From Closterium sp. Naga37s-1 (Eukaryota > Streptophyta > Zygnematophyceae > Desmidiales > Closteriaceae): a stretch of 64,000 nt of DNA. Shown piece after piece: positions 24,950-36,800 of the stretch. The stretch is from assembly GCA_947471745.1 (NCBI GenBank), contig CANJKZ010000114.1, positions 1,358,501-1,422,500 on the forward strand, in the 5' to 3' direction. The translations under genes and the position numbers were made by a program. The first letter of the stretch is position 1; each line of letters begins with the position of its first letter. The notes beneath the pieces are model-generated. The model was not told the origin of the DNA. It saw only the letters and a program-made list of their open reading frames with translations, and did no database searches.

Positions 24950-25930
24950 ACAGGCGGCAGCAGCGACGGCGCAGCGTGCGAGTAGCAGTGATGGCAGTGG
25001 CGGCGGCGGCTGTAGTGGCAGCGGCGGCGGCAGTAGCGGTAGCAGCAGCGGCAGTTGCAGCGGCAGCAGCGGTGGTAGCGGCAGTGGCGGCTATAGCGGC
25101 AGCAGCAGCTGGAGCAGCGGCGGCTGTAGCGACGGCGGCTGCGGCAGAGGCTGCGGCTGCAGCTACTGTAGCGGCACTTGCGGCAGTAGCGGCAGTAGCG
25201 GCAGCTGCAGCAGCTTTAGCGGCAGTGGCGGGTGGTGCGGCTGCGGCAAGGGCGGCGGCGGCAGCTGTAGTGGCAGCAGCGACAGCTGCAGTGGCGGCTG
25301 CACTGGCGGCTGTAGCGGCGGCTGCAGCGACGGTTGCACTAAGGGGGCAGGGCGGCTGTAGCGGCGGCTGCAGCGGCGGCTGTAGCAGGGGCTGTAGCAG
25401 CGGCTACAGCGGTAGTAGCGGAGGCTGCAGTGGCGGTAGGGGCGGCTGTAGCGATGGCTGCAGCAACGGTAGCGCAAAGGGGCAGGGCGGCTGCAGGGGC
25501 AACTGCAGCGGCGGTTGCTGTGGCTGCTGTAGCGGCGGCTGTAGCAGTGGCTGCCGCGGCGGTAGCGTGAAGGGGCAGGGCGCCGCGAAGGCGCGGGGCC
25601 GGGTTGCGCGAACGGGCGGGGCAGGGCGGCGCGAAGGCGCGGGGCAGGGCGGTGCAAACGCGCGGGGCAGGGCAGCATGCGGCGCACGGGCAGCGGCAGC
25701 GCGCAGGGCAGCGCGAAGGGCGGGCGTGGGGCAGCGCAAGGGGCAAGGGGCGCGCGCGGGGCAGTGCAAGGGGCGCGCGCGGGGCAGCACAAGGGGCGCG
25801 CGCGAGGCAGCACGAACGGTGCACGCAGGGCGGTGCTAAGGGCGCGCGCGAGGCAGCAAAGGGGCGCGCGCGGGGCAGCACAAGGGGCGCGCACAGGGCA
25901 GCGGTAACAGCGTGTGTAGGGCAGCGCGTG
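24950..25930. repeat. GC-rich (GGC)n and GCGCGC low-complexity leader
   Basis: A GGC/AGC-type triplet tract (24950-25560) is followed by a repeating GGGGCAGCRCRAGGGGCGCG-like unit (25600-25920). It lies between gag and primer-binding site of the minus-strand copia element. Long open frames in several phases are a by-product of the triplet period. Confidence 0.85.
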
Positions 25931-26577
25931 GGGCAAACCTAACCTAGGTACGGCAGGAACTGCAGTAGGTACGGCAGGACCTAGCCTAGCCTCTCATACC
26001 ATGTCAAGAACTGTTCATTGAGGAGGGGTAGTCTGCTTTGTAAACACTGGTATCTAAAGGAAAATTGTTATCTAACCATAATACAGTCAGCGGTATTTAT
26101 AGAAGGAACATTTGTAACAAGTAAATAGGCTAGGAAAAATCGCTCCTTAACCCTGATTGCAAGGGCATATGCTTTTTTCAGCCTTGCAGCGTAAAGGGCC
26201 GGATTTCGAGCTAGCCTTGCTATATGGTGGGTCATACATGCAAGCCCCTTAATGGTGGGCAAACCTAACCTAGGTACGGCAGGAACTGCAGTAGGTACGG
26301 CAGTACCTAGCCTAGCCTCTCATACCATGTCAAGAACTGTTAATTGAGGAGGGGTAGTCTGCTTTGTAAACACTGGTATTTAAAGGAAAATTGTTATCTA
26401 ACCATAATACAGTCAGCGGTATTTATAGAAGGAACATTTGTAACAAGTAAATAGGCTAGGAAAAATCGCTCCTTAACCCTGATTGCAAGGGCATATGCTT
26501 TTTTCAGCCTTGCAGCGTAAAGGGCCGGATTTCGAGCCAGCCTTGCTATATGGTGGGTCATACATGCAAGCCCCTTA
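25931..26577 (-). repeat. Tandem duplication of copia LTR end, primer site and leader
   Basis: A unit of about 320 bp occurs at 25931-26253 and again at 26257-26577 with about four differences. Each unit on the minus strand holds the end of an LTR (...TTGACA), a TGGTATGAGAG primer-binding site (25991-26001 and 26317-26327) and the first part of the leader. The repeat is head-to-tail. A frame of 114 codons reading across it has no recognisable domain. Confidence 0.9.
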
Positions 26578-26811
26578 ATTTTTCGGGTGCTTCCCAACCA
26601 ATCGACAGCTTTGAAGTGAGCTTGTTTAATGAACTGAGTCAGTGGATCCCCATTCAGACAGTTTTGGAATAACCAATGGTTATTTACCATTCCCGAAGGT
26701 TGTGCCTTAGCGCATTGGTTCATAGCGAACCTGCGCACTATACCAGTATCGCGTTAGCTCGTATAGAGCACACAACGAAGGTCAATAGTCGGGAAAGTCA
26801 ACGGTCACGGC

Positions 26812-28215
26812 TGTTGACCATCTCGCAACTATAATCGGAGGTTACGCATCGCAACGCAGTAACCGTAAAAGATCGCAATAGTCACTGCAACTATAGTGAT
26901 GCATTCAAAACAGTTATATAAGGGGATGTACTTCTCAGAGTACATGGCTAGCTAGGAGAATGCTATATAAGCCATTTGTAATGCTATGTTTATCATCATG
27001 TTTCCTTTGCTTTTCTATAAACAATGTTATTCAAGACTTCCGCTGTCTTAGCTCTATTTGGCAAGGATTATCGTGTCCACTAAGATTCCTCAGTTACATC
27101 AACATGGTATGAGAGCCAGTGTGGACTATAAGACCTGCCAAATCCTCGTTCTTCCTAGAACAATTCATTATTGAATTATGCATTACAAGGTCTACATCAT
27201 GTCTCCTGAAGGCAAAACTACGCCACACTCCCCGGGCCCACCACCAACATCTAATGTGCCATCTACGGTAACATCCGCCAGCGCAAATGTCGTTGAGCAG
27301 CTCATCGCACGCATCAGTGCCCTTGAGAACCACCAGACGATGAGCATCGACGGCTCAAGCCACGCCAGAGGATTCGCAGGACTTCCTCTTCCCGGCGAAG
27401 ACCGACGATACAACTCTGAAAGGTCCTTCACCTTTGACAACCGTCAAGCTTCAGCACCTGCACAAGAAAATCAGCGTGCACAATCTGAGGTGTTAGCGTC
27501 TCTGCAAAACAAATTCCTCACGACATCAAAACTGAAGACATCAACGCTCTTTGACGGGAAGGACTTCTACACGTGGATCTTCGATTAAGAGCTCCTCGCG
27601 ACAACTGCGCAATCTGGATTTACTACGACGGGACTCTCACCTTTCCATCCGAGGGCACCCTTCAAGAGAAGACCCTCTTCTACAACGAGTCCCTCCTCGC
27701 GTACACCGTGCGCATTCACAACCTCCCCCCCACCGAGCAGCTTGGCATTCGCTCCTTCAAAACGTAGTGGGGTCCCGCGCAAGCTTCTTGGGAGTACATG
27801 CGCAACATGTACATGGCGACAGATTCGGTTACAATGAGTCGTCTTCTCAATGAGTCGATTCAAGGGGAAAGGGCAGGACCATATATTAATCGCTGCAGAA
27901 ACTTGTGCGATCGTTTAAGAAGTGTGGCGGTAACGTCCCTGGCGACATGTTTGTCACAATAGTCCTCTCTGGACTAGGACCGGAGTGGCGCCAATGCAAG
28001 TCGCTGCTCCGCGCTCAAGAAGCCATCTCCGAAGGTTCCCTCTGCGCCACAATCCTCGCCGACCAGCAGGAGATTGACCTGTACAACGAGAGAAGCGGCA
28101 AGAGAGACAAATTGGTGTTTTATGCCGGCGCATCTGACGGGGAGTCGCGAGAAATTGGGGCACACAATGGATCGCTGCTTCAAACTCAAAGCCGCCAACG
28201 AAAAACGCAACGAAG
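26812..28215 (+). mobile_element. Copia LTR plus gag fragment of a second family
   Basis: A probable LTR with a TATATAAGG box (about 26924) ends in CA at 27104, followed by primer-binding site TGGTATGAGAGCC (27105-27117). Gag begins about 27187 (MSPEGKTTPHSPGPPPTSN) and continues through KLKTSTLFDGKDFYTW, EYMRNMYMATDSVTMSRLL and INRCRNLCDRL to a zinc-knuckle end (GHTMDRCFKLKAANEK) at about 28205. At least three frame changes break it. Pol is absent: at about 28220 the sequence changes to kinase-derived DNA. The LTR start is uncertain. Confidence 0.8.
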
Positions 28216-28224
28216 ACTCACAAG

Positions 28225-28533
28225 GCTACCAGCATGGCAAGCATTGCCAACGAGCTGCTTGCTGTCAGAAATGAGGTGGTGGGTAAAGAGGAGCTTGGAG
28301 CTGCGGTCAAAGTGGATGAGCAAGTTCAAGCCTTGAAGAGTGTGCGTACCTCGATGATGAAAAGTCATTTGGATCTCATTCAAGGGTCCCTGCGAGACAA
28401 CAATTCTTCTGGAGATTTCTCCGCTGCTTCGCTAAAGCTTGACAGCAGCAATTGGCATCGTAGAAACCCAGATGTATCACTATTATGTCATGTACTTGTT
28501 CAGGGAAAAAATGTTTCTGTACAAGGCTGAAGA
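28225..28533 (+). pseudogene. C-terminal fragment of a third RLK copy, opposite strand
   Basis: A frame from 28234 reads MASIANELLAVRNEVVGKEE..., clearly related to the C-termini of both RLK copies (MADIANELQGIRDEVVGKEE in copy 1). Only the last part of the kinase and its tail are present, on the + strand. Homology starts within about 15 bases of the end of the copia gag homology, and the two parts are in different frames. It may be a truncated inverted third paralogue cut by the copia element, or host DNA joined to it. No function is expected. Confidence 0.8.
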
Positions 28534-28689
28534 CGTTTCAAGCTGGTAGCATGCCATTGTAGACTGGCAAGGGTTATATTATGCAGTAATTAGCATAGCC
28601 GGAATAGGCAAAATAATAGACATGCACCCAGGTTTATGGATTTCCAATTTACCAACAACAAACTCTCTCAAATAGTATAATTTTCAGGA

Positions 28690-28922
28690 GAACGGTTAGG
28701 TAGATGCTAGGGATTATGAACACAACATGAAGGTGAGACTCACTATGCACGACGATTCACACCATAAGTGGGGTCTTATTGCTGGGAGATTACGGTATTC
28801 CAAATTTAATATAACCCCCCTCGAGTCCTACCATATTTTGGAGAACAATCTAGTAGACGCTAGAGAAGTTTAGCACAACATGACTTCGAGATTTGCTATG
28901 CACGATGATCCACACGATAAGT
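28690..28922. repeat. Direct repeat of about 80 bp near the 3' end of RLK copy 2
   Basis: 28690-28767 and 28845-28921 share blocks such as GCACRAYGATYCACACSATAAGT and GARAACNRTYTAGTAGA at roughly 75% identity. This is another small local duplication, here in untranslated sequence. Confidence 0.65.
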
Positions 28923-31900
28923 CACATGCGACCAGAACCAAATGAGCTGTACTCAATCCCTTGGAGTCCTGTATTGGAGGTCTCTTCATCCATGCTCTTA
29001 ATCACTCGCAACTCCTCTGCCAAGTCATTCGGGAAAGACGTCCCGGTCCGCATCTCCTGCGCTAACAGATCCACCTTGATCGCTGAACTCAGCTCCTCCT
29101 TCCCCACCACCTCCTGCCTGATTCCCTGCAGCTCATTTGCAACGCCTGTCATGTTGGGCCGGCCTGCAGTGCGCTCCACGGTGCATCGCATAGCCAGCTG
29201 GGCCAGGCGCAGCACAGCATCATCCGGGGCGTCCATGCTCACGTCCTTGAGGGAGGCCAGGTTGCCGGAGGAGATTTGATCCTCCACCTGATGGGATGAA
29301 TAAGGTGGGTGGGGATGGGGACAGGAAATGCTACTGTCAGCACGAAACACACTGAGGGTGGTTCTATGTCAGTAAGATACATCCTTGAGGCCGCTAGGTT
29401 TGTTGGAGGAGACGCATGTCTCCACATGCAGGATTGAGCAAACCAGAGGCTGCACACATGCATGGCATCATCAGGGGCGTCCACGCTGATGCCCTTGAGG
29501 CGATAGGGTTGTTAAGTGAGATACACCACTCCGCTTAACGGATAGAACAAGGTGGGTGGGGATGGAAGCAGTCGTGAGCAGCAGTGCCTGGTGGAGAGGG
29601 TTATTCTTGTCATTGCCATTGTGGCCGAACTGTGCACGGTAGTTGCACCAGTCGCACTTGCCATTGTGATGTCTCATATACTTGTGTGAAAGCAGCAACA
29701 CCTGTGCATTGCCCTGCGCGGTCAGTCTAGTTGAGTATTTGAATCAACTACCATGTGGCCCTCGCCACAAAGTCTAGTTGCTGTCTGCTGTTGTGCACTC
29801 GCCACAAAGAAGGAGCATGTGGCCCCCCTCCTCACACCATCTGCAGAGCAATCTGACTAAGTAACATATAAAGAGAAATTTCATGGGCCATATTCAAAGC
29901 CGCAGCACTTACCCATCGCAGAATGTGCCCCTTCTTGTCACCGTCGGCAGAGCGAGGGCTGCGACCAGTGATCACCACAAGCATGAGCACACCAAAGCTG
30001 CACACACAGTGGAGGAGGGAAGGGAGAAAGGGGGAGGAAGAAAGGGGGGACGGGGGGGAAGGGTGAGGAGGAGAACCACGGCCGAGGGCTGCGGCCAGTG
30101 ATCACCACAAGCATGAGCACACCGAGCTGCACACACGGAGAGGGAGGGCAACACAAAGAAGCGGGAAGAGGTGGGGGAGTGCAGGGGTTGAGGGGTGGGG
30201 GTGGGTGAGATGACAGTATCAAGGGTGGTGCTGTGCACTATTCGTTATGTGTTGGAAGGGGGCTGTTATTAGTGAGCACCACAACCATGAGCACACCGAA
30301 GCTGCACAAATGGAGGGAAGGGGAAGTGATCAAGAACAGCACACAGAGAAGCCACATCGTGAGTGCTCCCTCTATCAGCCTTATACAGTGAGGTTCACCC
30401 ACTGAGGACCAAAAGCAAGTGTATACCGAAGCTGCACACAGAGGGAGGAAGAAGGATTAAGCGCAGCACAGAGGGCTTTCAGATTGTGAGTCTCCAATGT
30501 TCTCATGCAATGGGCTTCACCTGGTGAGCACCACGGGCATGAGCACAACGAAGCTGCACTGCACACATGGAGGACGAGAGATCAAAATATTCACATGTAC
30601 TCCAGATTGTGAGCGCCCTCTCCATCAGACGTTATGGAGTGGGCTTCAGGGCTTCACCTGATGAGCACTGCGGGCATCAGCAAACCGACTGCACACAAAC
30701 AGAGGGGAGGCGACTGAGAGCACTTTCTGTTATAATGTAGTGTGGCCAGCTTGGTTTTGTGACACGATGACCATGCACGAGCAAGTGCACACCGGAGCAG
30801 CAGAGAGGTGGATGTCTGGAGAGATGTTTGGTGCGTCGGACAAGGACGTACACAGGGATGTCACACAGGGATGTCAATTTCAGAAGGGTGGTTGCCTCAC
30901 TGGCGGGCGAGGCAAACGTGCGAGAAAATAACCCAAAGCCAAAAAATAGCCAGCACATGGCATTGGAGTTCTAGAATTCCACCTTGCTGCTTTGTTCAAC
31001 TCATCAACTTCAGATCCCTCACCTGCTCATAATCGTATACAACCCGTTCAGAATGCTAACTCACCAATTTAGAATGCCAAACCAATCGTTAACAACAGTC
31101 ACTCACCCAAGCACGAAGGGTCTGTGGTAGTGGTTGCCTTCAACGATTTGTGAGGCGGCTCAAAACAGCTCACCTATAGACATCGGTGGCAGTGGTGGCC
31201 TTGGACGTGCGGGAATAGATGGGATCCACATAGCCTGGTGTTCCCATCACCCGAGTCGTGCCCACAGTGGTGCCCTCGCCCATTTTCAACAGCCCAAAGT
31301 CAGCGATTTCGGCCTGTCGGATGGTATGATGATTGAATTAGGGTCGATATGTGTGATAGGGAAGAGAATGGACCAGGACTTATTCTTGCTTTGAGCTTGT
31401 CATTTTTTAAGGAGAGAATGAATGATGTGTGTAAGCAATTTAAAGATCGGAAAGTAATGAGGTCACGCTGGGGTGATCCATGGGGAAGAAGAGTCCTTGG
31501 CGAAGACGCATGGAGAATTGTGTCTGCATTGATGCCATGGCACAGTGGTAACGCCTGCCGCTGTTTAACAAATGGTACCAGAGCCCGAGACATTGTGGTT
31601 CAAATCCCTATTGCGCACAGAAAAAAAAAAAAAAAAAAAAAAACGTACTCATGGCGGGTTTGAAACCCTATTGTGGTTCACATCCCTATTGCGGTATCCC
31701 TCTGCTTGCCTGCATCTTTTCTCCGAGAAGGATGTTGGCGGGTTTGATGTCGCGGTGCACAAGGCCAAAGCTGTGGAGGTACTCAAAGCCACGTGCCGCA
31801 CCAATGAGGATGTCCAGCCGCTGCTGGAAAGAGAGAGTAAAGGACGCCTCTGCACAGATGAATAGAACGTGAGAGAGACAGAACATGAGTCACACAAGTA

Positions 31901-31982
31901 GGAGCGACATAATAGGGGTAGTGACACAGCATGTGCAATACTCTCTTTATAAGAAAGGTGGAAACGAAGTTAAAACAATGGT

Positions 31983-32013
<31 letters not shown>

Positions 32014-33844
32014 CAGGGGTGGTGATGCTCGAGGTGGGCCCAAGGAAAGAGTACGTGGAGGTGGTAGATAAACTAGACAAGGTCATTGTTGGATTGGAAC
32101 TTGGAAACAAACTTACGCTTTTTAAGAAATTGGTCAAGGTCACCATTGGGAACAAACTCGTAGATCAGGATCTGCTCTGGCCGCGTTTTCATGTCCCCTC
32201 CGACAGCATACCCAAGCAGCCGCACGATGTTGGGATGGTTTTTGTCGGCCATTTGTTGCACCTGCGAGGAAAATGGCAGAAATAAGTGTCAATGACATGG
32301 TTCTTACACGGCACACTGCCATGGAAGAATGAATTTTAGACAGCTCTAAAGGCATGCCATGCATCAAGAGGCATAGTCAAAATGGATAAAAGAACGGATC
32401 TTCAACAAAAATCCAGCCATTATGGCACCCCACCTCTCACTGCAAATCCACGTCAATCGGTTTGGCCTCTTCTTGAAAAGTCTCAAAGTTGACCACCAGA
32501 GGTGAGTCACTCACTCACCTCTCTCTGGAAATCCACATCGATCAGTTTGGCTCGCTTGACTGCCCATGGGGTGACGCCATCGTGTGGACACACGCCCTTG
32601 TACACGTCACCAAAGGCACCCGAGCCAAGCTGGTTCTCAGGGTTCCAGTTCTTGGTGGCTTTAAGAACTTCCTCTAAAGAGTACTCCGTGCATTGAGCGC
32701 CTGTCATGCTGGCAGCCCGGCCTGTAAAGGTACGGATGGAAGGGGTGTGGAGTGGTAGTGAGGGGTGCAAGCAAGGCACCCGAGGCAAGCTGGTTGTTAG
32801 AGGACCAGTTTTTGGTGGGCCCATGACTTCCTTCAGGGAGTACTCTTCATAGTGAGCACATGTCATGCTAGCAGCCGGGCCTGTAAAGGTTTGGATGGGA
32901 AGAGGAGTGGTAGTGTGAGGTGCAAGGCACCCTAGCCAAGCTGGTTATTTCTAAACCAGTTGCTGGTTGCTTCAAAGGGCTCGGGGAGCGGCAGACATGT
33001 TGCCTGCTCAGCCTGTGAACTTGGGGCCAAGCAATAAGGGTTAGGGATGAAAGTGTGGATGAAAAGAGTACACGTGAGGGGTGAAGATATGGCGTCACAC
33101 TTGGTGGAGCGAGAGGGTGGTATGCTGTCTGCCAGGCCTGAGAAGACCTGGAAGGGGTGTGGGGTGAAGGTAGTGAGGGGCATGTGGGGTGAAACGGGAA
33201 TGTGTGGGGTGAATAGGACGAGGGCAAAACTGTTGCACACGGATTGTGCAGGGAATGCAAAGTCACTCAGACGGAGCGCCACTCAGAAAAGACGACGAAG
33301 ATATCAGAGGAACAAGAACGTGCCAGCTGCTCCCTCTATTACTTCTGAGAACTCTAGAGATCCCGCTAGTGCATTTAGCTCTAGAAATACAAGTACATGC
33401 TTATACGATCATCCCTCTTTCCCCAAGATTCCTCTTTCCGCATCCCATCTGCCTCCTCGTGTGCCATGCCTGTGCCCAATCATTGAGATGTTCAAATAAC
33501 GAAATGCGTTCTTATTTGCTGCCAAGCTCGCTCGTTCTGCTAAGCTCTATCGCTGCACCTGTACTGTGCTGTGCTGCACCTGTACTGTACTGCACCATCT
33601 CTTGCACATACCTGCTGAACGTGCTGACCGTCTCTTGTGGCCTCTCCACCACAGCAGCACACCAATCAGCAGCACCAGAATCAAAACCCCCACAGCCACA
33701 GCAATGCCGGCAATGACTCCCACAGACAGACCGCCTCCAGACTGGGAGGCAGGGGCTTCAGGCGAGAGAGGGGGTGTTGAAGAGGAGGAGGAAGTGTTCG
33801 CAGTGGGGGGAGCTGCAGACACGGAGGGGGATGCCGGAGCGGCA

Positions 33845-33879
<35 letters not shown>

Positions 33880-36800
33880 GTGGAGGAGCGTGTGAGAGGA
33901 GTGGATGGAGATGGGGACGGAGCAGGATGGAGACAGCATGTGTTGCACGGGAAGCATGACGGCGCATGACAGAATGGTGAGGTTGCGCATTGTGATGGAT
34001 TGCATGGAAAGCACGCCAGGGATGTGGCATGCCAGGGATGTGGCACAGACAGAAGGGATAGTAAGTTCATGTAGGTAGCCCAGAGATTTAGCAGGGATGT
34101 GAATTATGTATAACGGCCGTATTGCTCATGCTTCCTGTGTTGGCATGCGGGCTTGATGCACAGGGAAGGATGCGGGCAAGGTGGACAGGGTCACTGAGTG
34201 GGAAAACACTGGTACACAAAAACTGATGCTTGAAGCAAGAGAGACAGAACTGAGGTTCGATACTTGTTTTCAACTTGCTTCTTGTTAGTTTGTTTTTTTT
34301 TTGGCTCACGTGGTGCTGTCTTGTTGCAGGTGGAGCAGAAGGAAGGGCACTGGGTGCAGAAAGCGCTTTTGGGATTTTGCTGAACCACACAAGGACTCCT
34401 GTTAGGCGGGCATGTGGACTCCGTTCCATTCAGATTCCTGCACGCGCGGAAGGAAGAGTTGAATTGGTTTTTTGAAGGAGACAAATATCGATGCACAAGC
34501 AAAAAGGGTGGTGGTTGGCTGTGTAATTAGACCGCAGCGAAGTGTTATGTGTGGTGCTTCTTGGAAGCACTAGCAGATGGAATCTGCATGCATTCGTCAA
34601 GGGGAAATAGAAGATGGTGGAATCGCTGGAAGCGCAAGAAGATTTTGGGAAACTTTGTGGATTTGCGTGACTCGTTTTCGGCACATCCGGGAAACAAACA
34701 AACCATCAATCAATCAGGATTGGACGAAGAATGTTACAATTGTTCAAGTTTGGAGAGTTTGCCCAGTGTTGGAGGGATCTGTCCTGTCATGTTCGTGTCT
34801 GCAAGTTCACTGCATGGGGGAGGCATTGTTCAACATACATAGTAGAATGCATCCATTGATGCACATAAGTTGCAGAGTTAAAACAATTCTGCAATGTCGT
34901 AAACACAAAACGTTTCTGCGAATGTGTAGAGCAGAACCAAAGCATTGTAAATCAGAAACTGTGTTTCCAAACACAGAGAGAAGTATGAGTAACTCAGCCG
35001 TGTTCAATCCTTTTGATTCTATGTTTTGAAGTCCAGGCAGAATGAATGTCGTGTGGAAAAGGATAACAGGAGAAGGTTTGTCACCTCAGTAGAAAAGATG
35101 GGACTCATATCATAGGCAATGAGCGCAAGGCACTCTGACAATGGATGTGGCTCGGCTCAGAAGCTGTGCTCAGAAAGTTGTGAGTGAGATGAGATGCATG
35201 AGGCTGTGCTTGCACGGTTGTGTGAGTGAGATGAAACGCATGAGGCTGTGCCTGCACGGTTGTGAGTGAGATGAGATGCATGAGGCTGTGCTTGCACGGT
35301 TGTGAGTGGGATGAGATGCATGAGGATGTTGCCGCACTTACAACATTGCAAAGTGCACGAGTTACCAGCGGACTCAGAAATGCTGCATCTTCAATGGCAT
35401 GCCTGGCAGTAGGGTTGAGCAAAGGGCGAACACGAACATGTTCGCGTTCGCCCTTGCACGAACATGGCCGTTAGGCGAACCGAACACTGTTCGGTTCGCC
35501 GAACGACTTCCCCAAAAAAGGGTGTTCGGCGTTCGCCTGTGAAGGCGTGTTCGGGCGAACCTCGAACACGTTCGTGTTCGACACGGGGCGTTCTGCAGCA
35601 GCGCCACGAACACGAACGTGTTTGGGCGAACCTTGAACACGTTCGGGCGAACAATTTAAGCTGAAAAACAAAACCTGTTCGGTTCTTTGCTCATCCCTAC
35701 CTGGCAGGCATGGCTCCATCCATCCGAACCACAAACCGTGACTCTCTATCAACCTCATGCTTTCAAGACTGCGACTCTCAACTCAACATGGTTGCGATGG
35801 CCTTGTGTACATACAGGATTGACTTTTGAGTCGACTCAAAAGTCACCTCGTTACAATGGCACACGACTCAACTCAACACAATAACAATACCCTTGTGTAC
35901 GTACAGGATTGAGAGCTTTGTGAGGTTGCCGATGGACTCTGGGATGACGCCAGTCAGGCTGCTGGCAGAAAGGTACCTGATGATGATGTGGGGATGGCAG
36001 CCGGATATTCCTGACCTGAGAAGTCCTTTCGAGAAAAGTGCTGTGAGAAATCCACCTGGAGCATTGTTCTAGTGGAGTGTTCGGCACTAAACAACAATGT
36101 TTGAGTTCAATAAAGTGTCACTCCGTTACAAAGTACAGTAAAATAAACTTGGTTCATATTTCCAGAAAACCCGACCAAGTCGAGTCGAGTCGAGAAAACT
36201 TCAACAAAACTCGACTCGGTATCCTTATGTCTACACTAAGAATATATCAACTGAAGTCATCATGCGTCTAGCTTACAAGTGAAGATTTTCGTCGTCTGTC
36301 TAGTCAAAAAGCTTACAACTCAGACAATTTTGTAAGGACGCCGATTGTCGCGGGAATTGAGCCAGTCATCTCGTTTCCCCATAACGCCCTGCAGTTTGTA
36401 TGCACCACAGGGATGTCAAAGAATGGTACTGGTCAGCACAGAAGGTTTCTTTTCTAGCATCAGATCAAAAAAATATCAAGAGCCCATATAAGCTCAAACA
36501 ACCAGATTCTTACATGGAGTATCTTTATAGATCGTGGCTCCATTCTGCGTACATGTTTTGCACTCCACACTTCGTTCAACTCTTTAGATTCTCTTTCTCG
36601 CAATTCCTTTCATTGGCCCTGTTCGGCTGCACTAAAGCAACGATTCGTAACCAACCAGCAACTCGACAAAGTGAGTGAGATCAATCCCCAGCCATGGTCC
36701 GAACCTAAACTGACTATAGACAAAAAGCAACTTGTTTAACTGACAAGATCTGACAGCTGTAAAACAAGACAGGAAAATCTGATGATGTCGTCGCAGCAAA

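Larger units (their letters stand above)
18720..26255 (-). mobile_element. Degenerate full-length-type Ty1/copia element
   Basis: Read right to left: LTR end and primer-binding site TGGTATGAGAG (25991-26001, resembling an initiator-Met tRNA complement), GC-rich leader, gag start near 24918, zinc-knuckle/protease region near 23580, integrase, Gly/Ala linker, reverse transcriptase, RNase H ending near 19050, then a 3' region with a G-rich tract near 18780. Frameshifts and stops break gag and pol. The left LTR is missing or too short to define, so 18720 is approximate. It belongs to the same family as the element at 60080-64000. Confidence 0.85.

Noticed and set aside
24877..25942. Ala/Gly- and Arg-rich open frames
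   Set aside because: They come from (GGC)n and GCGCGC low-complexity DNA in a copia leader and exist in several phases on both strands.
26394..26738. 114-codon frame on the minus strand
   Set aside because: It crosses a duplicated LTR segment and its neighbour and has no recognisable domain.
28234..28530. A small independent gene
   Set aside because: It matches only the tail of the RLK paralogues and has no upstream kinase domain; a truncated copy is more likely.
31531..31620. Functional tRNA gene
   Set aside because: Boxes A and B are present but no cloverleaf can be drawn and a poly-A tail follows, so a SINE-like retroposon fits better.
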